Shown here: piece by piece, positions 25,040 through 35,013 of the stretch
Layout: each line of letters begins with the position of its first letter
Numbering within the stretch: the stretch's first letter is position 1
Origin: Streptomyces sp. Act143
GTDB taxonomy: Bacteria; Actinomycetota; Actinomycetes; Streptomycetales; Streptomycetaceae
Length of the DNA: 64,000 nucleotides
Assembly: GCF_003143935.1 (NCBI RefSeq)
Contig: NZ_QFRX01000001.1
Span: forward strand, 4,815,201 to 4,879,200
Direction: 5' to 3'
Program-made: the position numbers and the translations under genes
Notes under the pieces: generated by a model
The model's input: only the letters and a program-made list of their open reading frames with translations
The model's database searches: none
Told to the model about the DNA's origin: nothing

Positions 25040-26683
25040 TCACGGATCGACCGGTTCGGGGGCACCCTTGCGGGCCGCTTCCCTCTCCCGCGTCCGCTCG
25101 TGGTCGGGATTGAGGAACCAGCGCCGGGCCGAGGCCAGCCACCAGGTCGCCGCGAAGCCGAGGACCACCAGAACGGCCACCGGCGCGTAGTTGAAGGTCT
25201 CCCAGGTGACCGGCGAGACCTGCGGCAGCATGAACAGCACCGTGATCACGCCGACCCACCCCACCGACACCACCCCGATCGCCCTCGACCAGCGGCCCAG
25301 GTGCCACGGCCCGCGCTCGAACTCCTCGCCCCTGCGCAGCCGCAGCAGCGTCGGGATCACGTACGCGATGTAGAGACCGATGACCGCGATCGAGGTCACC
25401 GCCGCGTACGCGGTCACATTGATCAGGTACGGCAGCCCGAGCACCAGCGCGCCGCCCGCCGCCAGCCACACCGCCGCGACCGGTGTCCGGGTGCGCGGGC
25501 TGACGGTGTGCCACAGGTGCGACCACGGCAGCGCCCCGTCCCGCGAGAACGCGTAGATCATGCGGCTGTTGGCGGTCACGGACGCCATCCCGCAGAACAG
25601 CTGCGCCCCGATGACGACGAGCAGCAGCAGCTTTCCGCCGGTCGCGCCCAGCGCGTCGAGCAGGATCTGGGCGGGCGGCGCGCCCGTCGGGGACTCCAGG
25701 GCACCCTCGTACGACTGGATGGCGAACGTGAAGCCCAGCAGCAGCACGAATCCGGCGATCCACGAGGTCCAGATCGACCGCACGATGCCCTTCGGTCCGG
25801 CCGTCGACGCGTCGTGCGTCTCCTCGGTCATGTGGGCGGAGGCGTCGTAGCCGGTGAAGGTGTACTGGGCCATCAGCAGCCCGAGGGCGACGACGTACAC
25901 CCCGCTCCCCCAGCCGGTGTTGTTGACGAACTCGGTGAACACGAAGGACGCGGACTGGTGGTGGTCCGGGGCGAAGGTCAGCGCCCCGACGATGACCCCC
26001 ACGCCGAGCACGTGCCACCACACGCTCACGCTGTTGAGGAGCGCGACGATCCGCACGCCGAAGGTGTTCAGCAGGCCGTGCAGGAGAAGGATTGCCGCGA
26101 ACAGCAGCATCGTCCGGCCCGGGGTCACCTCGAAGTCGAACTGGAGGTTCAGGTACGCGCCGAGGAAGGACGCGGCCCCGAAGTCGATGCCGGCGGTCAC
26201 GGCGACCTGCCCGAGCACGTTGAACCAGCCCGTGAACCACGCCCAGGCGGCGGCGCTCCGCGGCGGGGCGAGGCGGTGCGCCCAGAAGTAGAGCCCCGCG
26301 GACGTCGGGTACGCCGAGCAGATCTCGGCCATCGACAAGCCGACGAAGAGGGTCATCAGCCCGACGGCGACCCACCCCCAGGTGATCACCGCCGGGCCGC
26401 CGGTGTTCATGCCGAACAGATACAGCGTCAGGCAGCCCGACAGGACCGAGATGATCGTGAAGGAGACCGCGTAGTTGGAGAACGCCGACATGCGGCGGGC
26501 GAGAACCTGCGTGTAGCCGAGCTGGGCAAGCCGTTCCTCATCGGAGAGGCCGGAGGGGCCGGAGGGACCGGAGGGGCCGGAGAGGCCGGAGAGGCCGGAG
26601 GGACCGGAGAGACCTGAGGGGCCGGGGAGACCTGAGGGGCCGGGGACTTCGGCCTGCCCGCTCGCTATGTCGTCATCTGTCAT
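25040..26683 (-). CDS. APC-superfamily amino acid permease
   Basis: A 547-residue transporter with about twelve transmembrane helices (residues ~65-510). The family motifs include FSNYAVSFTIISVLSGCLTL in helix 1 and a GYDASAHMTEETHDA loop typical of the GABA/choline permease group. It imports an amino acid or amine by proton exchange. The first 50 residues are a cytoplasmic low-complexity tail of repeated GPSG/GLSG, collagen-like, encoded by short tandem DNA repeats at 26545-26645. The start is ATG 26683; an extension to 26719 has no ribosome site. A GTGAC-ACAC-GTCAC palindrome at 26711-26724 lies just upstream and could be an operator. Confidence 0.88.
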   Translation of the reverse strand: MTDDDIASGQAEVPGPSGLPGPSGLSGPSGLSGLSGPSGPSGPSGLSDEERLAQLGYTQVLARRMSAFSNYAVSFTIISVLSGCLTLYLFGMNTGGPAVITWGWVAVGLMTLFVGLSMAEICSAYPTSAGLYFWAHRLAPPRSAAAWAWFTGWFNVLGQVAVTAGIDFGAASFLGAYLNLQFDFEVTPGRTMLLFAAILLLHGLLNTFGVRIVALLNSVSVWWHVLGVGVIVGALTFAPDHHQSASFVFTEFVNNTGWGSGVYVVALGLLMAQYTFTGYDASAHMTEETHDASTAGPKGIVRSIWTSWIAGFVLLLGFTFAIQSYEGALESPTGAPPAQILLDALGATGGKLLLLVVIGAQLFCGMASVTANSRMIYAFSRDGALPWSHLWHTVSPRTRTPVAAVWLAAGGALVLGLPYLINVTAYAAVTSIAVIGLYIAYVIPTLLRLRRGEEFERGPWHLGRWSRAIGVVSVGWVGVITVLFMLPQVSPVTWETFNYAPVAVLVVLGFAATWWLASARRWFLNPDHERTREREAARKGAPEPVDP

Positions 26684-26710
26684 GCCCCCAGCAATTCCCT
26701 CACTGGGGGC

Positions 26711-26724
26711 GTGACACACGTCAC
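26711..26724 (-). promoter_or_regulatory. Possible operator upstream of the APC permease
   Basis: GTGACACACGTCAC is a perfect 5-bp inverted repeat with a four-base centre, 28 bases before the permease start. The regulator is unknown. Confidence 0.35.
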
Positions 26725-26767
26725 AACGCGGCTACGGGGCCGACCGCCTCCGAGAACCTCTCACCCT

Positions 26768-29080
26768 CTACACGCCGCCGTTCAACCGCAGCTCCGCCCC
26801 CTGCCCGTCGCCCGGCGCGGCCACCAGTTCCCAGCTGTAGGTGCCGTCGTCGACCGCCCCGTCCCACACCACGTGGAGCGCGGCGCCCCGCTGGACCGCG
26901 GGCAGGGTCCGCACGGTCGCCCCGGACCCGTCCTTGACGACGACGTACGCGCCAGGGGCCGCCGGTTTGGAAAGCTGCCAGGAACCGGTCCACCGGCCGT
27001 CCGCGTACCCGGCGTGCGCCTCGACGGCGGTCAGCGCCGACGTCGGCACCCCGGAGGCCGCCACCCGCATCGCCCCCGGCTTACCCCGCTCGGGAAGGTA
27101 GGCCACGCCGCCGCCGAAGCGGTCGACCGCGTAGGCGCCGTGCGACAGGTACCCCGGCAGCTCCGCCGCCAGCACCCGGGTCTGCACGCCGTCGGCCGTG
27201 TGGAAGTCGAGCAGCCGCAGCTCCCCGGCCCCCTCGTCGTGCACGACCACATACCCGTCGCCCAGCTCGCCGTCCGCCGGCACGTCGATCATGCGGCCGG
27301 TCTCCCGGTCCCAGACGCCGGAGCCGGCCGGATCGCCGGCGGCCGCACACGTCCAGTACACCCAGCGCCCCACCGCCTGCAGGTCGGTGGGCGTGCACTC
27401 CTTGCCGAGCGCGAAACTCTCCGTGGCCCCCGACTTCAGGTCGGTCGACCGCACCGTCCCCTTGGTGTCACCCGGCGTCCAGAAGCTGCTGCCCCAGACG
27501 GCCGCCGCCGACGCGGGCCGGGTGAGCAGGACCTTGTCGGAGCCGGGCTTCTCACGGTCGACGACGTACTGCTGGTAACTGCCGAACCCGGACATGTAGC
27601 CGTACCCGAAGACGACGTACCGCCCCGACGCGTCCACGACCTGCCCGCCGCCCGGCACGGCGATCGACACCGCGTCGTCCTGCGCCGACCGTACGTCGAT
27701 CCCGCTGCCCGCCGGGTGGACGAACGCGCCGTCGCCCAGCGCGACCGCGCCGCCGCCCGCCGAGCCGCCGGTGCCGTCGGTGCTCAGCGGCGGCTGGGCG
27801 ACCAGGCTGCGCTCCCCCGCGGACAGCGCGCCGAGGTCGATGTGGCGCTTGTAGAGGGAGGGCAGGTAATTGGTGTCCGGCTCGCTGGTCGCCAGGTCCC
27901 CGGCCGCCAGCGTCACCGCGCCGTACGTGCCCGCCTTCGGCGCCACGGACCTGACCGTGCTCACCGCGAGCGTCCCGTCGTCCCGCGCCGCGACCTTCCG
28001 CACACCCCAGTCACCCGCCGAGGCCCCGCCCGCGACCAGCACCCCGCCGTCCGGCGTCGGGTTGAGGCCGTAGGCGCCGCCGAGCCGGGCGTGCGGCAGC
28101 AGCGTGCGCACCGGGGAGCCGCCCCCGACCGGCGCCGCGAGCAGCGGCTCACCCCGGTCCTTCGGGGCGTCACTGTTGCGGAACGACGCGGTCTGCCGCA
28201 GCGAGACGACCCAGTCGCCGACCAGCGCGATGTACGCCCGCTGGTCGTACGACGAGACCACGTCGACCGTCGTCTCGGCACCGTCGAGGGCATCCCGTCG
28301 CAGCAGGTGCGCCTTCTGGTCGCCGTACGCCGGATCGAACCAGGCGACGTACGTCTCCCCGACCGCGACCTGCGTGTAACCGCTGCCCCACGTGCCCTTG
28401 AGCACGCCGGTGATCCGCCCGCTGACCGTGTCCACCAGGCCGACCTGGCCGGTCGGGTCGCCGGAGACCCAGATCGCGAGGGTGCCGGCGTCCCCGCCGA
28501 GCACCTTGTACGACGCCGGCTTCACACCGTCCTTGCCGGTGACCGGGGTGTCCTTCAGCTCCCCGTCGTCGCGGGGGCGCAGCAGGTGCAGCGACTCCAC
28601 GGAGCCGTCGGCCGCCCAGGTCGCCGTCAGCACCGTCTCGCCGTACGTGCCTTGGTACGTCTGGCCCTCGGGGAGCGTGAAGCGGAGCGACGTACCCGCC
28701 TTCATGTCCTTCAGTTCGACGGACCGGTCGGCCGGGGTGTAGACGCCGACGACGTCCGAGGCGAGGCCCCCGATGCGTTCGGCGGCCGGGTCGGCCGGGT
28801 CCTTGCCGACGGCGAGCGGGACGCCGGACGTGGGGCTCCAGCGGTAGCCGGTGAAGTCCTCGGAGCCGTCCCGCTCCAGACGGCCGAGATCGCCCGTGCC
28901 GCCCGCCGACTCCAGGTTGAGGCCGCGCGGCAGATAGCGGTCGGGGGCGTCGATCGTCAGGGTCGCCGGGGCCGTGTCGGCATGGGCGGTCGGCAGCAGG
29001 GCGACGGAGGCGGCGAGCACTCCGGTGAGGAGGACGACGGAACGGGCAGGGGCGTGGTCGGGCTTGTGGCGTGAGGCCAC
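26768..29080 (-). CDS. Secreted beta-propeller-like protein with FlgD-type Ig domain
   Basis: A 770-residue exported protein. A signal peptide (VVLLTGVLAASVALLPTAHA, about residues 15-34) leads to a long all-beta region with repeated blade-like segments (for example WVYWTCAAAG and YVAWFDPAYG), probably a WD40/YncE-like propeller. The last ~90 residues form a FlgD-type Ig domain: WTGSWQLSKPAAPGAYVVV, VVWDGAVDDGTYSWELVA. No catalytic motif is visible, so binding or wall assembly is the best guess. The GTG at 29080 has GGAGG five bases upstream. It appears monocistronic. Confidence 0.75.
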   Translation of the reverse strand: MASRHKPDHAPARSVVLLTGVLAASVALLPTAHADTAPATLTIDAPDRYLPRGLNLESAGGTGDLGRLERDGSEDFTGYRWSPTSGVPLAVGKDPADPAAERIGGLASDVVGVYTPADRSVELKDMKAGTSLRFTLPEGQTYQGTYGETVLTATWAADGSVESLHLLRPRDDGELKDTPVTGKDGVKPASYKVLGGDAGTLAIWVSGDPTGQVGLVDTVSGRITGVLKGTWGSGYTQVAVGETYVAWFDPAYGDQKAHLLRRDALDGAETTVDVVSSYDQRAYIALVGDWVVSLRQTASFRNSDAPKDRGEPLLAAPVGGGSPVRTLLPHARLGGAYGLNPTPDGGVLVAGGASAGDWGVRKVAARDDGTLAVSTVRSVAPKAGTYGAVTLAAGDLATSEPDTNYLPSLYKRHIDLGALSAGERSLVAQPPLSTDGTGGSAGGGAVALGDGAFVHPAGSGIDVRSAQDDAVSIAVPGGGQVVDASGRYVVFGYGYMSGFGSYQQYVVDREKPGSDKVLLTRPASAAAVWGSSFWTPGDTKGTVRSTDLKSGATESFALGKECTPTDLQAVGRWVYWTCAAAGDPAGSGVWDRETGRMIDVPADGELGDGYVVVHDEGAGELRLLDFHTADGVQTRVLAAELPGYLSHGAYAVDRFGGGVAYLPERGKPGAMRVAASGVPTSALTAVEAHAGYADGRWTGSWQLSKPAAPGAYVVVKDGSGATVRTLPAVQRGAALHVVWDGAVDDGTYSWELVAAPGDGQGAELRLNGGV

Positions 29081-29233
29081 GACACCTCCAACTGGCTAGG
29101 GAGGCGCGGAAGTTAACACAGCCCACGCACAGAATTCGAACACATTCACGAATCACCAGCAGTCCGGCAAACCACCGCCGCCGGCTCCGCAGACAGCTCG
29201 CCCGCAAGGCCCCGCCGAAACGCCGAAACGCCG

Positions 29234-29267
29234 AAGGGCCCGCACGACCGAAGTCGTACGGGCCCTT
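29234..29267. terminator. Terminator after the DEAD-box helicase gene
   Basis: AAGGGCCCGCACGAC and GTCGTACGGGCCCTT form a 15-bp stem with one mismatch and a CGAA loop, twelve bases past the helicase stop. It could also act in the opposite direction. Confidence 0.7.
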
Positions 29268-29278
29268 CTCACACTGCG

Positions 29279-31498
<2,220 letters not shown>

Positions 31499-31744
31499 GC
31501 GTATGCGAAACCTTCCGGAGTCTCGTCGGCACGCGCCCGTCAACTCCGTGATTCGCAATACGACCGCCTCAATGCGGTCCGCCACGGCAAGGGAGAGTAC
31601 GCGCCACACGGCGCGCTCTGCGGTGGCGCCGGGCAAATGGGATCAAACGATCTACCACCATACGCACCCTCCACCCCCCGAGGCAAACCGATCCCCCCGG
31701 ACTAGACGTACATCACATCCGCAGCCCCGCTCCCCCCGCACCCC

Positions 31745-32278
31745 TCACGCCGGCGACCCCGCCGTCGGCGCCGGCTCCCGCTGCACGAGCTGCGGCTCCG
31801 TCTCCGGATGCGCCGAGGACGAAGGCTCAGCCACCGTCGGATCCGAGGACGGAACCGGCGGCTCCGGCGTCGGCGTGGGCGGCTCCGGATCGGGCGTCCT
31901 CGTCGGCGTCGGCTGCACTCTCGTGGGAACCACAGGCCCCGGCTTGTCCGGCTTCCCCGGCTTGGGCCTCGCCGAAGCCGACGCATCAACCGCGGCCGAC
32001 ACCGAAGCCGAGGGCGACGCCGACTCCCCGTGACCGCCCGCGCCCTCACCCTCCCCCTTCTCCCCGTGCTTGCCGTCCACGCCCGCCGCCCCGAACCCCG
32101 CACCACCACCCGACACCGCCGCCCCACCGTCCGGCGCCTCGCCACCCCGGTGCCCCGCAGAATGCGACGGCTTGACGCTCTTGCCGCCCTCGTCATCACC
32201 GACACTCATACAGCCGGCGGCAGCCGCGACGGCCATGACCGTCGCGACCAGACGGACGGGTACGTAGTTGGGGCGCAC
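31745..32278 (-). CDS. Pro/Thr-rich lipoprotein of unknown function
   Basis: A 177-residue protein. Hydrophobic residues 9-22 (LVATVMAVAAAAGC) end in a lipobox with Cys near residue 22, predicting a membrane-anchored lipoprotein. The mature chain is low complexity: Gly/Ala-rich, then Ser/Ala, then PTPTRTPDPEPPTPTPEPP. No enzyme motif is present; it may span the wall as a spacer. The GTG at 32278 has GGAGG nine bases upstream and places the signal at the N-terminus, so I prefer it to the longer frame. It is divergent from the zincin gene. Confidence 0.6.
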   Translation of the reverse strand: MRPNYVPVRLVATVMAVAAAAGCMSVGDDEGGKSVKPSHSAGHRGGEAPDGGAAVSGGGAGFGAAGVDGKHGEKGEGEGAGGHGESASPSASVSAAVDASASARPKPGKPDKPGPVVPTRVQPTPTRTPDPEPPTPTPEPPVPSSDPTVAEPSSSAHPETEPQLVQREPAPTAGSPA

Positions 32279-32393
32279 GGGCAGCCACCTCCGAGGGCGG
32301 TTGTTGGAGTCAACCTGTCCAACTCCCGCCGCCCGCAAGAGGACACGCGCCGGCGCCTGCCCGCCCGACCCCACGGATCACTCCCCCGTCCCC

Positions 32394-32405
32394 GACAATG
32401 ACCCT
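32394..32405 (+). promoter_or_regulatory. -10 element of the zincin gene
   Basis: GACAAT (32394-32399) lies six bases before the GTG at 32406, suggesting a leaderless mRNA; no ribosome site is present. Confidence 0.4.
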
Positions 32406-32756
32406 GTGCTGGAAATGACGCGCGACGCCTTCGAAGAGCTGGTGGCCGAAGCCCTGGACCAGATCCCACCCGAGCTGACCCGGGTCATGGACAACGTGGC
32501 GGTCTTCGTCGAGGACGAACCCCCGGCAGACGACCCCGAACTACTCGGCCTGTACGAGGGCACCCCCCTCACCGAACGCGGCGAGTGGTACGCCGGCGTC
32601 CTCCCCGACCGCATCTCCATCTACATGGGCCCAACCCTGCGCTACTGCGAAACCCGCGACGACGTCGTCCACGAAGTCGCCGTCACCGTCGTCCACGAAA
32701 TCGCCCACCACTTCGGCATCGACGACACCCGCCTGCACGAACTCGGCTGGGGCTGA
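32406..32756 (+). CDS. Small zincin-like metallopeptidase
   Basis: A 116-residue protein of the short bacterial metallopeptidase family. The zinc motif is VVHEIAHHFGIDDTRLHELG, an extended HExxHxxGxxD, near the C-terminus. The N-terminal half has the conserved VFVEDEPP segment. Such proteins are uncharacterised but very widely conserved in Actinobacteria. The start GTG 32406 (VLEMTRDAFEELV) fits the -10 box; ATG 32415 is possible. It is followed after 140 bases by the metallophosphoesterase gene, so they may share a transcript. Confidence 0.8.
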   Translation: MLEMTRDAFEELVAEALDQIPPELTRVMDNVAVFVEDEPPADDPELLGLYEGTPLTERGEWYAGVLPDRISIYMGPTLRYCETRDDVVHEVAVTVVHEIAHHFGIDDTRLHELGWG

Positions 32757-32898
32757 CCGAAAACTCCCCGGACCCGACCCGGAACAAAGCCCCGCGGCCA
32801 ATCCGAAACGAACACCCCGCCCCCGACCCGGACGCCAGCCCCCGCACACACCCCCGAAGCCCCGCATATCCACCCCCGCGCTTGGGCATACGGCACCA

Positions 32899-34494
32899 AT
32901 GGCCCGCGTCCCCGCCGCAGTCCTGAACATCCTGATCCGCATACACCGCACGCCCCGCACCCTCGCCCGGCACTACCGCACCCGCCGCCCCCACCCCACC
33001 GTCGAACTCGTCCCCCAGCCACACCCCTGGGGCCGCGCCCTCGGCCTGATCACCGTCGTCCTCCTCGGCGCCTGGCTCGGCCTGCTCATCGTCGGCAACG
33101 TCCGCACCCCCGTCGGACCCATGAACACCACGATGACCCTGCGCCCCTCCCTCACCGGCGGCACAAAGATCAACATCTCCCCGCTCGGCGCCCTCCAGCT
33201 CGACAGCCACCACGCCCCGGTCCGCCTCGACGTCAACGTCGACCAACTCGACCCCGCCCGCTCCCAAGCCCTCGTCGACCACCCCGAACGCCTCTCCGGC
33301 CTCCAGGACGAAGTCGCAAAAGACGTCGAGCACGGCACCCTCGACCTCGCCGTCCGCTCCTGCGTCGCCGTCGTCGCCGGCGCCACCACCCTCGGCCTCG
33401 CCGTCTACCGCCGCCCACGCCGCGCCCTCGCCGCCGGCGGCCTCGCCCTGACCCTGCTCGCCGCGTCCGGCGGAACGGCCTACGCCACCTGGAACCCCGA
33501 CTCGGTCCTCCAGCCGAAATTCTCCGGCCTGCTCTCCTCCGCCCCCTCCCTCGTCGGCAACGCCCGCAACATCGTCACCGAATTCGACGTCTACCAGCAG
33601 GAACTCGCCCGCCTGGTGACCAACGTGACCAAGCTCTACGACGTCACCTCCACCCTCCCCGCCTACCAGCCCGACCCCACCACCATCCGCGTCCTGCACG
33701 TCTCCGACATCCACCTCAACCCCGCAAGCTGGAAGATCATCGCCTCACTGGTGGAGCAGTACCAGGTGAACGTCATCGTCGACTCCGGCGACACCATGGA
33801 CCACGGCACCGCCGCCGAGAACGGCTTCCTCGACCCCATCGCCGACCTCGGCGCCCCCTACGTCTGGGTCCGCGGCAACCACGACTCCTCCCTCACCCAG
33901 CGCTACCTGCACCACATCAAGAACGTCCACGTCCTCGACGACGGCCGCGCACAGACCGTCGCCGGACTGCGCTTCGCCGGCCTCGGCGACCCCCAGTTCA
34001 CCCCCGACCGCAGCGAGAAATCCGGCGCCGAGGAAACCCAGGAGGCCGCAGGAACCCGCCTCGCCGCCTCCCTGCGCGCCTCGACGACCGCCGGCAAACC
34101 CGTCGACATCGCCGTGATCCACGAACCCTCGGCCGCCCGCGCGGTCGACGGCACCGTCCCCCTCGTCCTCTCCGGCCATCTGCACCGCCAGGACACCGAG
34201 GTCATGAAGTACGGCACCCGGCTCCGCGTCGAGGGCTCCACCGGCGGCAGCGGGCTGCGCGCGGTCGAGGGCAAGTACCCGGACCCGATCGAGGCCTCGA
34301 TCCTCTACTTCGACCGCGACACCCGCCGCCTGCAGGCCTGGGACGCGATCAAACTGGGCGGCCTGGGCCTGACGACGGCCGAGGTCAGCCGCCACCTCCC
34401 GGAGGACAACCGACCGGGCGCGACCCCGACACCGACACCGTCCCCGCCCTCCTCCCCGGCGCCGTCACCGACCCCCTCCCGCAGCACTCCCTAA
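32899..34494 (+). CDS. Membrane metallophosphoesterase
   Basis: A 531-residue protein. Hydrophobic helices at about residues 46-66 and 152-198 anchor it; the catalytic domain (about 255-470) faces the outside or the membrane surface. The calcineurin-like motifs are DIHLN, DSGDTMDHG, RGNHD and SGHLHRQ. Substrates of this family include nucleotides and UDP-lipids, so a role in envelope metabolism is possible. The C-terminus is a Pro/Thr tail. The start is ATG 32899; a CATACG at 32887 could be a weak -10. It is followed by the tRNA cluster. Confidence 0.85.
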   Translation: MARVPAAVLNILIRIHRTPRTLARHYRTRRPHPTVELVPQPHPWGRALGLITVVLLGAWLGLLIVGNVRTPVGPMNTTMTLRPSLTGGTKINISPLGALQLDSHHAPVRLDVNVDQLDPARSQALVDHPERLSGLQDEVAKDVEHGTLDLAVRSCVAVVAGATTLGLAVYRRPRRALAAGGLALTLLAASGGTAYATWNPDSVLQPKFSGLLSSAPSLVGNARNIVTEFDVYQQELARLVTNVTKLYDVTSTLPAYQPDPTTIRVLHVSDIHLNPASWKIIASLVEQYQVNVIVDSGDTMDHGTAAENGFLDPIADLGAPYVWVRGNHDSSLTQRYLHHIKNVHVLDDGRAQTVAGLRFAGLGDPQFTPDRSEKSGAEETQEAAGTRLAASLRASTTAGKPVDIAVIHEPSAARAVDGTVPLVLSGHLHRQDTEVMKYGTRLRVEGSTGGSGLRAVEGKYPDPIEASILYFDRDTRRLQAWDAIKLGGLGLTTAEVSRHLPEDNRPGATPTPTPSPPSSPAPSPTPSRSTP

Positions 34495-34573
34495 ACCGTT
34501 TTGGCGATACCTCCCGGCATCCCATATGCTTCTCACGTCCCCGACGCGCTGCGAAGCGCAAGGCGGGCCGATA

Positions 34574-34646
34574 GCCCTCATCGTCTAGCGGCCTAGGACG
34601 CCGCCCTTTCAAGGCGGTAGCACGGGTTCGAATCCCGTTGGGGGCA
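34574..34646 (+). tRNA. tRNA-Glu (anticodon TTC)
   Basis: A 73-nt cloverleaf starting GCCCTCATCGTCTAGCGGCC; anticodon loop CTTTCAA; T-arm CGGGTTCGAATCCCG. Confidence 0.95.
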
Positions 34647-34684
34647 CGCAACACCGTGTGCGACACTGTCGTACGCAACAGCTT

Positions 34685-34759
34685 GGTCCTGTGGAGCAGT
34701 TTGGAGTGCTCGCCACCCTGTCAAGGTGGAGGCCGCGGGTTCAAATCCCGTCAGGACCG
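34685..34759 (+). tRNA. tRNA-Asp (anticodon GTC), copy 1
   Basis: A 75-nt cloverleaf starting GGTCCTGTGGAGCAGTTTGG; anticodon loop CTGTCAA. It is identical to the copy at 39076-39150. Confidence 0.95.
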
Positions 34760-34782
34760 CTGAGGTTTCCCTGGAACCTCGT

Positions 34783-34856
34783 GGCTGGGTAGCTCAGTTG
34801 GTACGAGCGATCGCCTGAAAAGCGATAGGTCGCCGGTTCGACCCCGGCCCCAGCCA
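34783..34856 (+). tRNA. tRNA-Phe (anticodon GAA)
   Basis: A 74-nt cloverleaf starting GGCTGGGTAGCTCAGTTGGT; anticodon loop CTGAAAA; T-arm CCGGTTCGACCCCGG. Confidence 0.93.
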
Positions 34857-34861
34857 CAGCT

Positions 34862-34889
34862 AAGGCCCCGATCCCCGGATCGGGGCCTT
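34862..34889 (+). terminator. Terminator of the tRNA-Glu/Asp/Phe cluster
   Basis: AAGGCCCCGATC and GATCGGGGCCTT form a perfect 12-bp stem with a four-base loop, followed by CTTGTAT. Confidence 0.8.
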
Positions 34890-34896
34890 CTTGTAT

Positions 34897-34922
34897 GTGT
34901 CGTAGATCGCTTGCTACGACAC
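34897..34922. repeat. Perfect inverted repeat after the tRNA cluster
   Basis: GTGTCGTAG, eight bases, CTACGACAC. It lies just past the tRNA terminator and about 90 bases before hrpA. It could be a second terminator stem or an operator of hrpA. Confidence 0.6.
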
Positions 34923-35013
34923 GTCCGCTCGGGGAGGTGGGGGGCGGGGTGGGCGGGGTGGGCGGCAAAAGCGTTCGCCAGGAATTTCGCCGGGATGAGA
35001 TCCTGGATCGCGT

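Noticed and set aside
26711..29074. Long plus-strand frame opposite the secreted propeller protein
   Set aside because: Arg/His-rich shadow without domains or start site; the minus-strand gene has a signal peptide and GGAGG.
34385..34678. Small minus-strand frame over tRNA-Glu
   Set aside because: Same artefact: complement of a tRNA gene read as protein.
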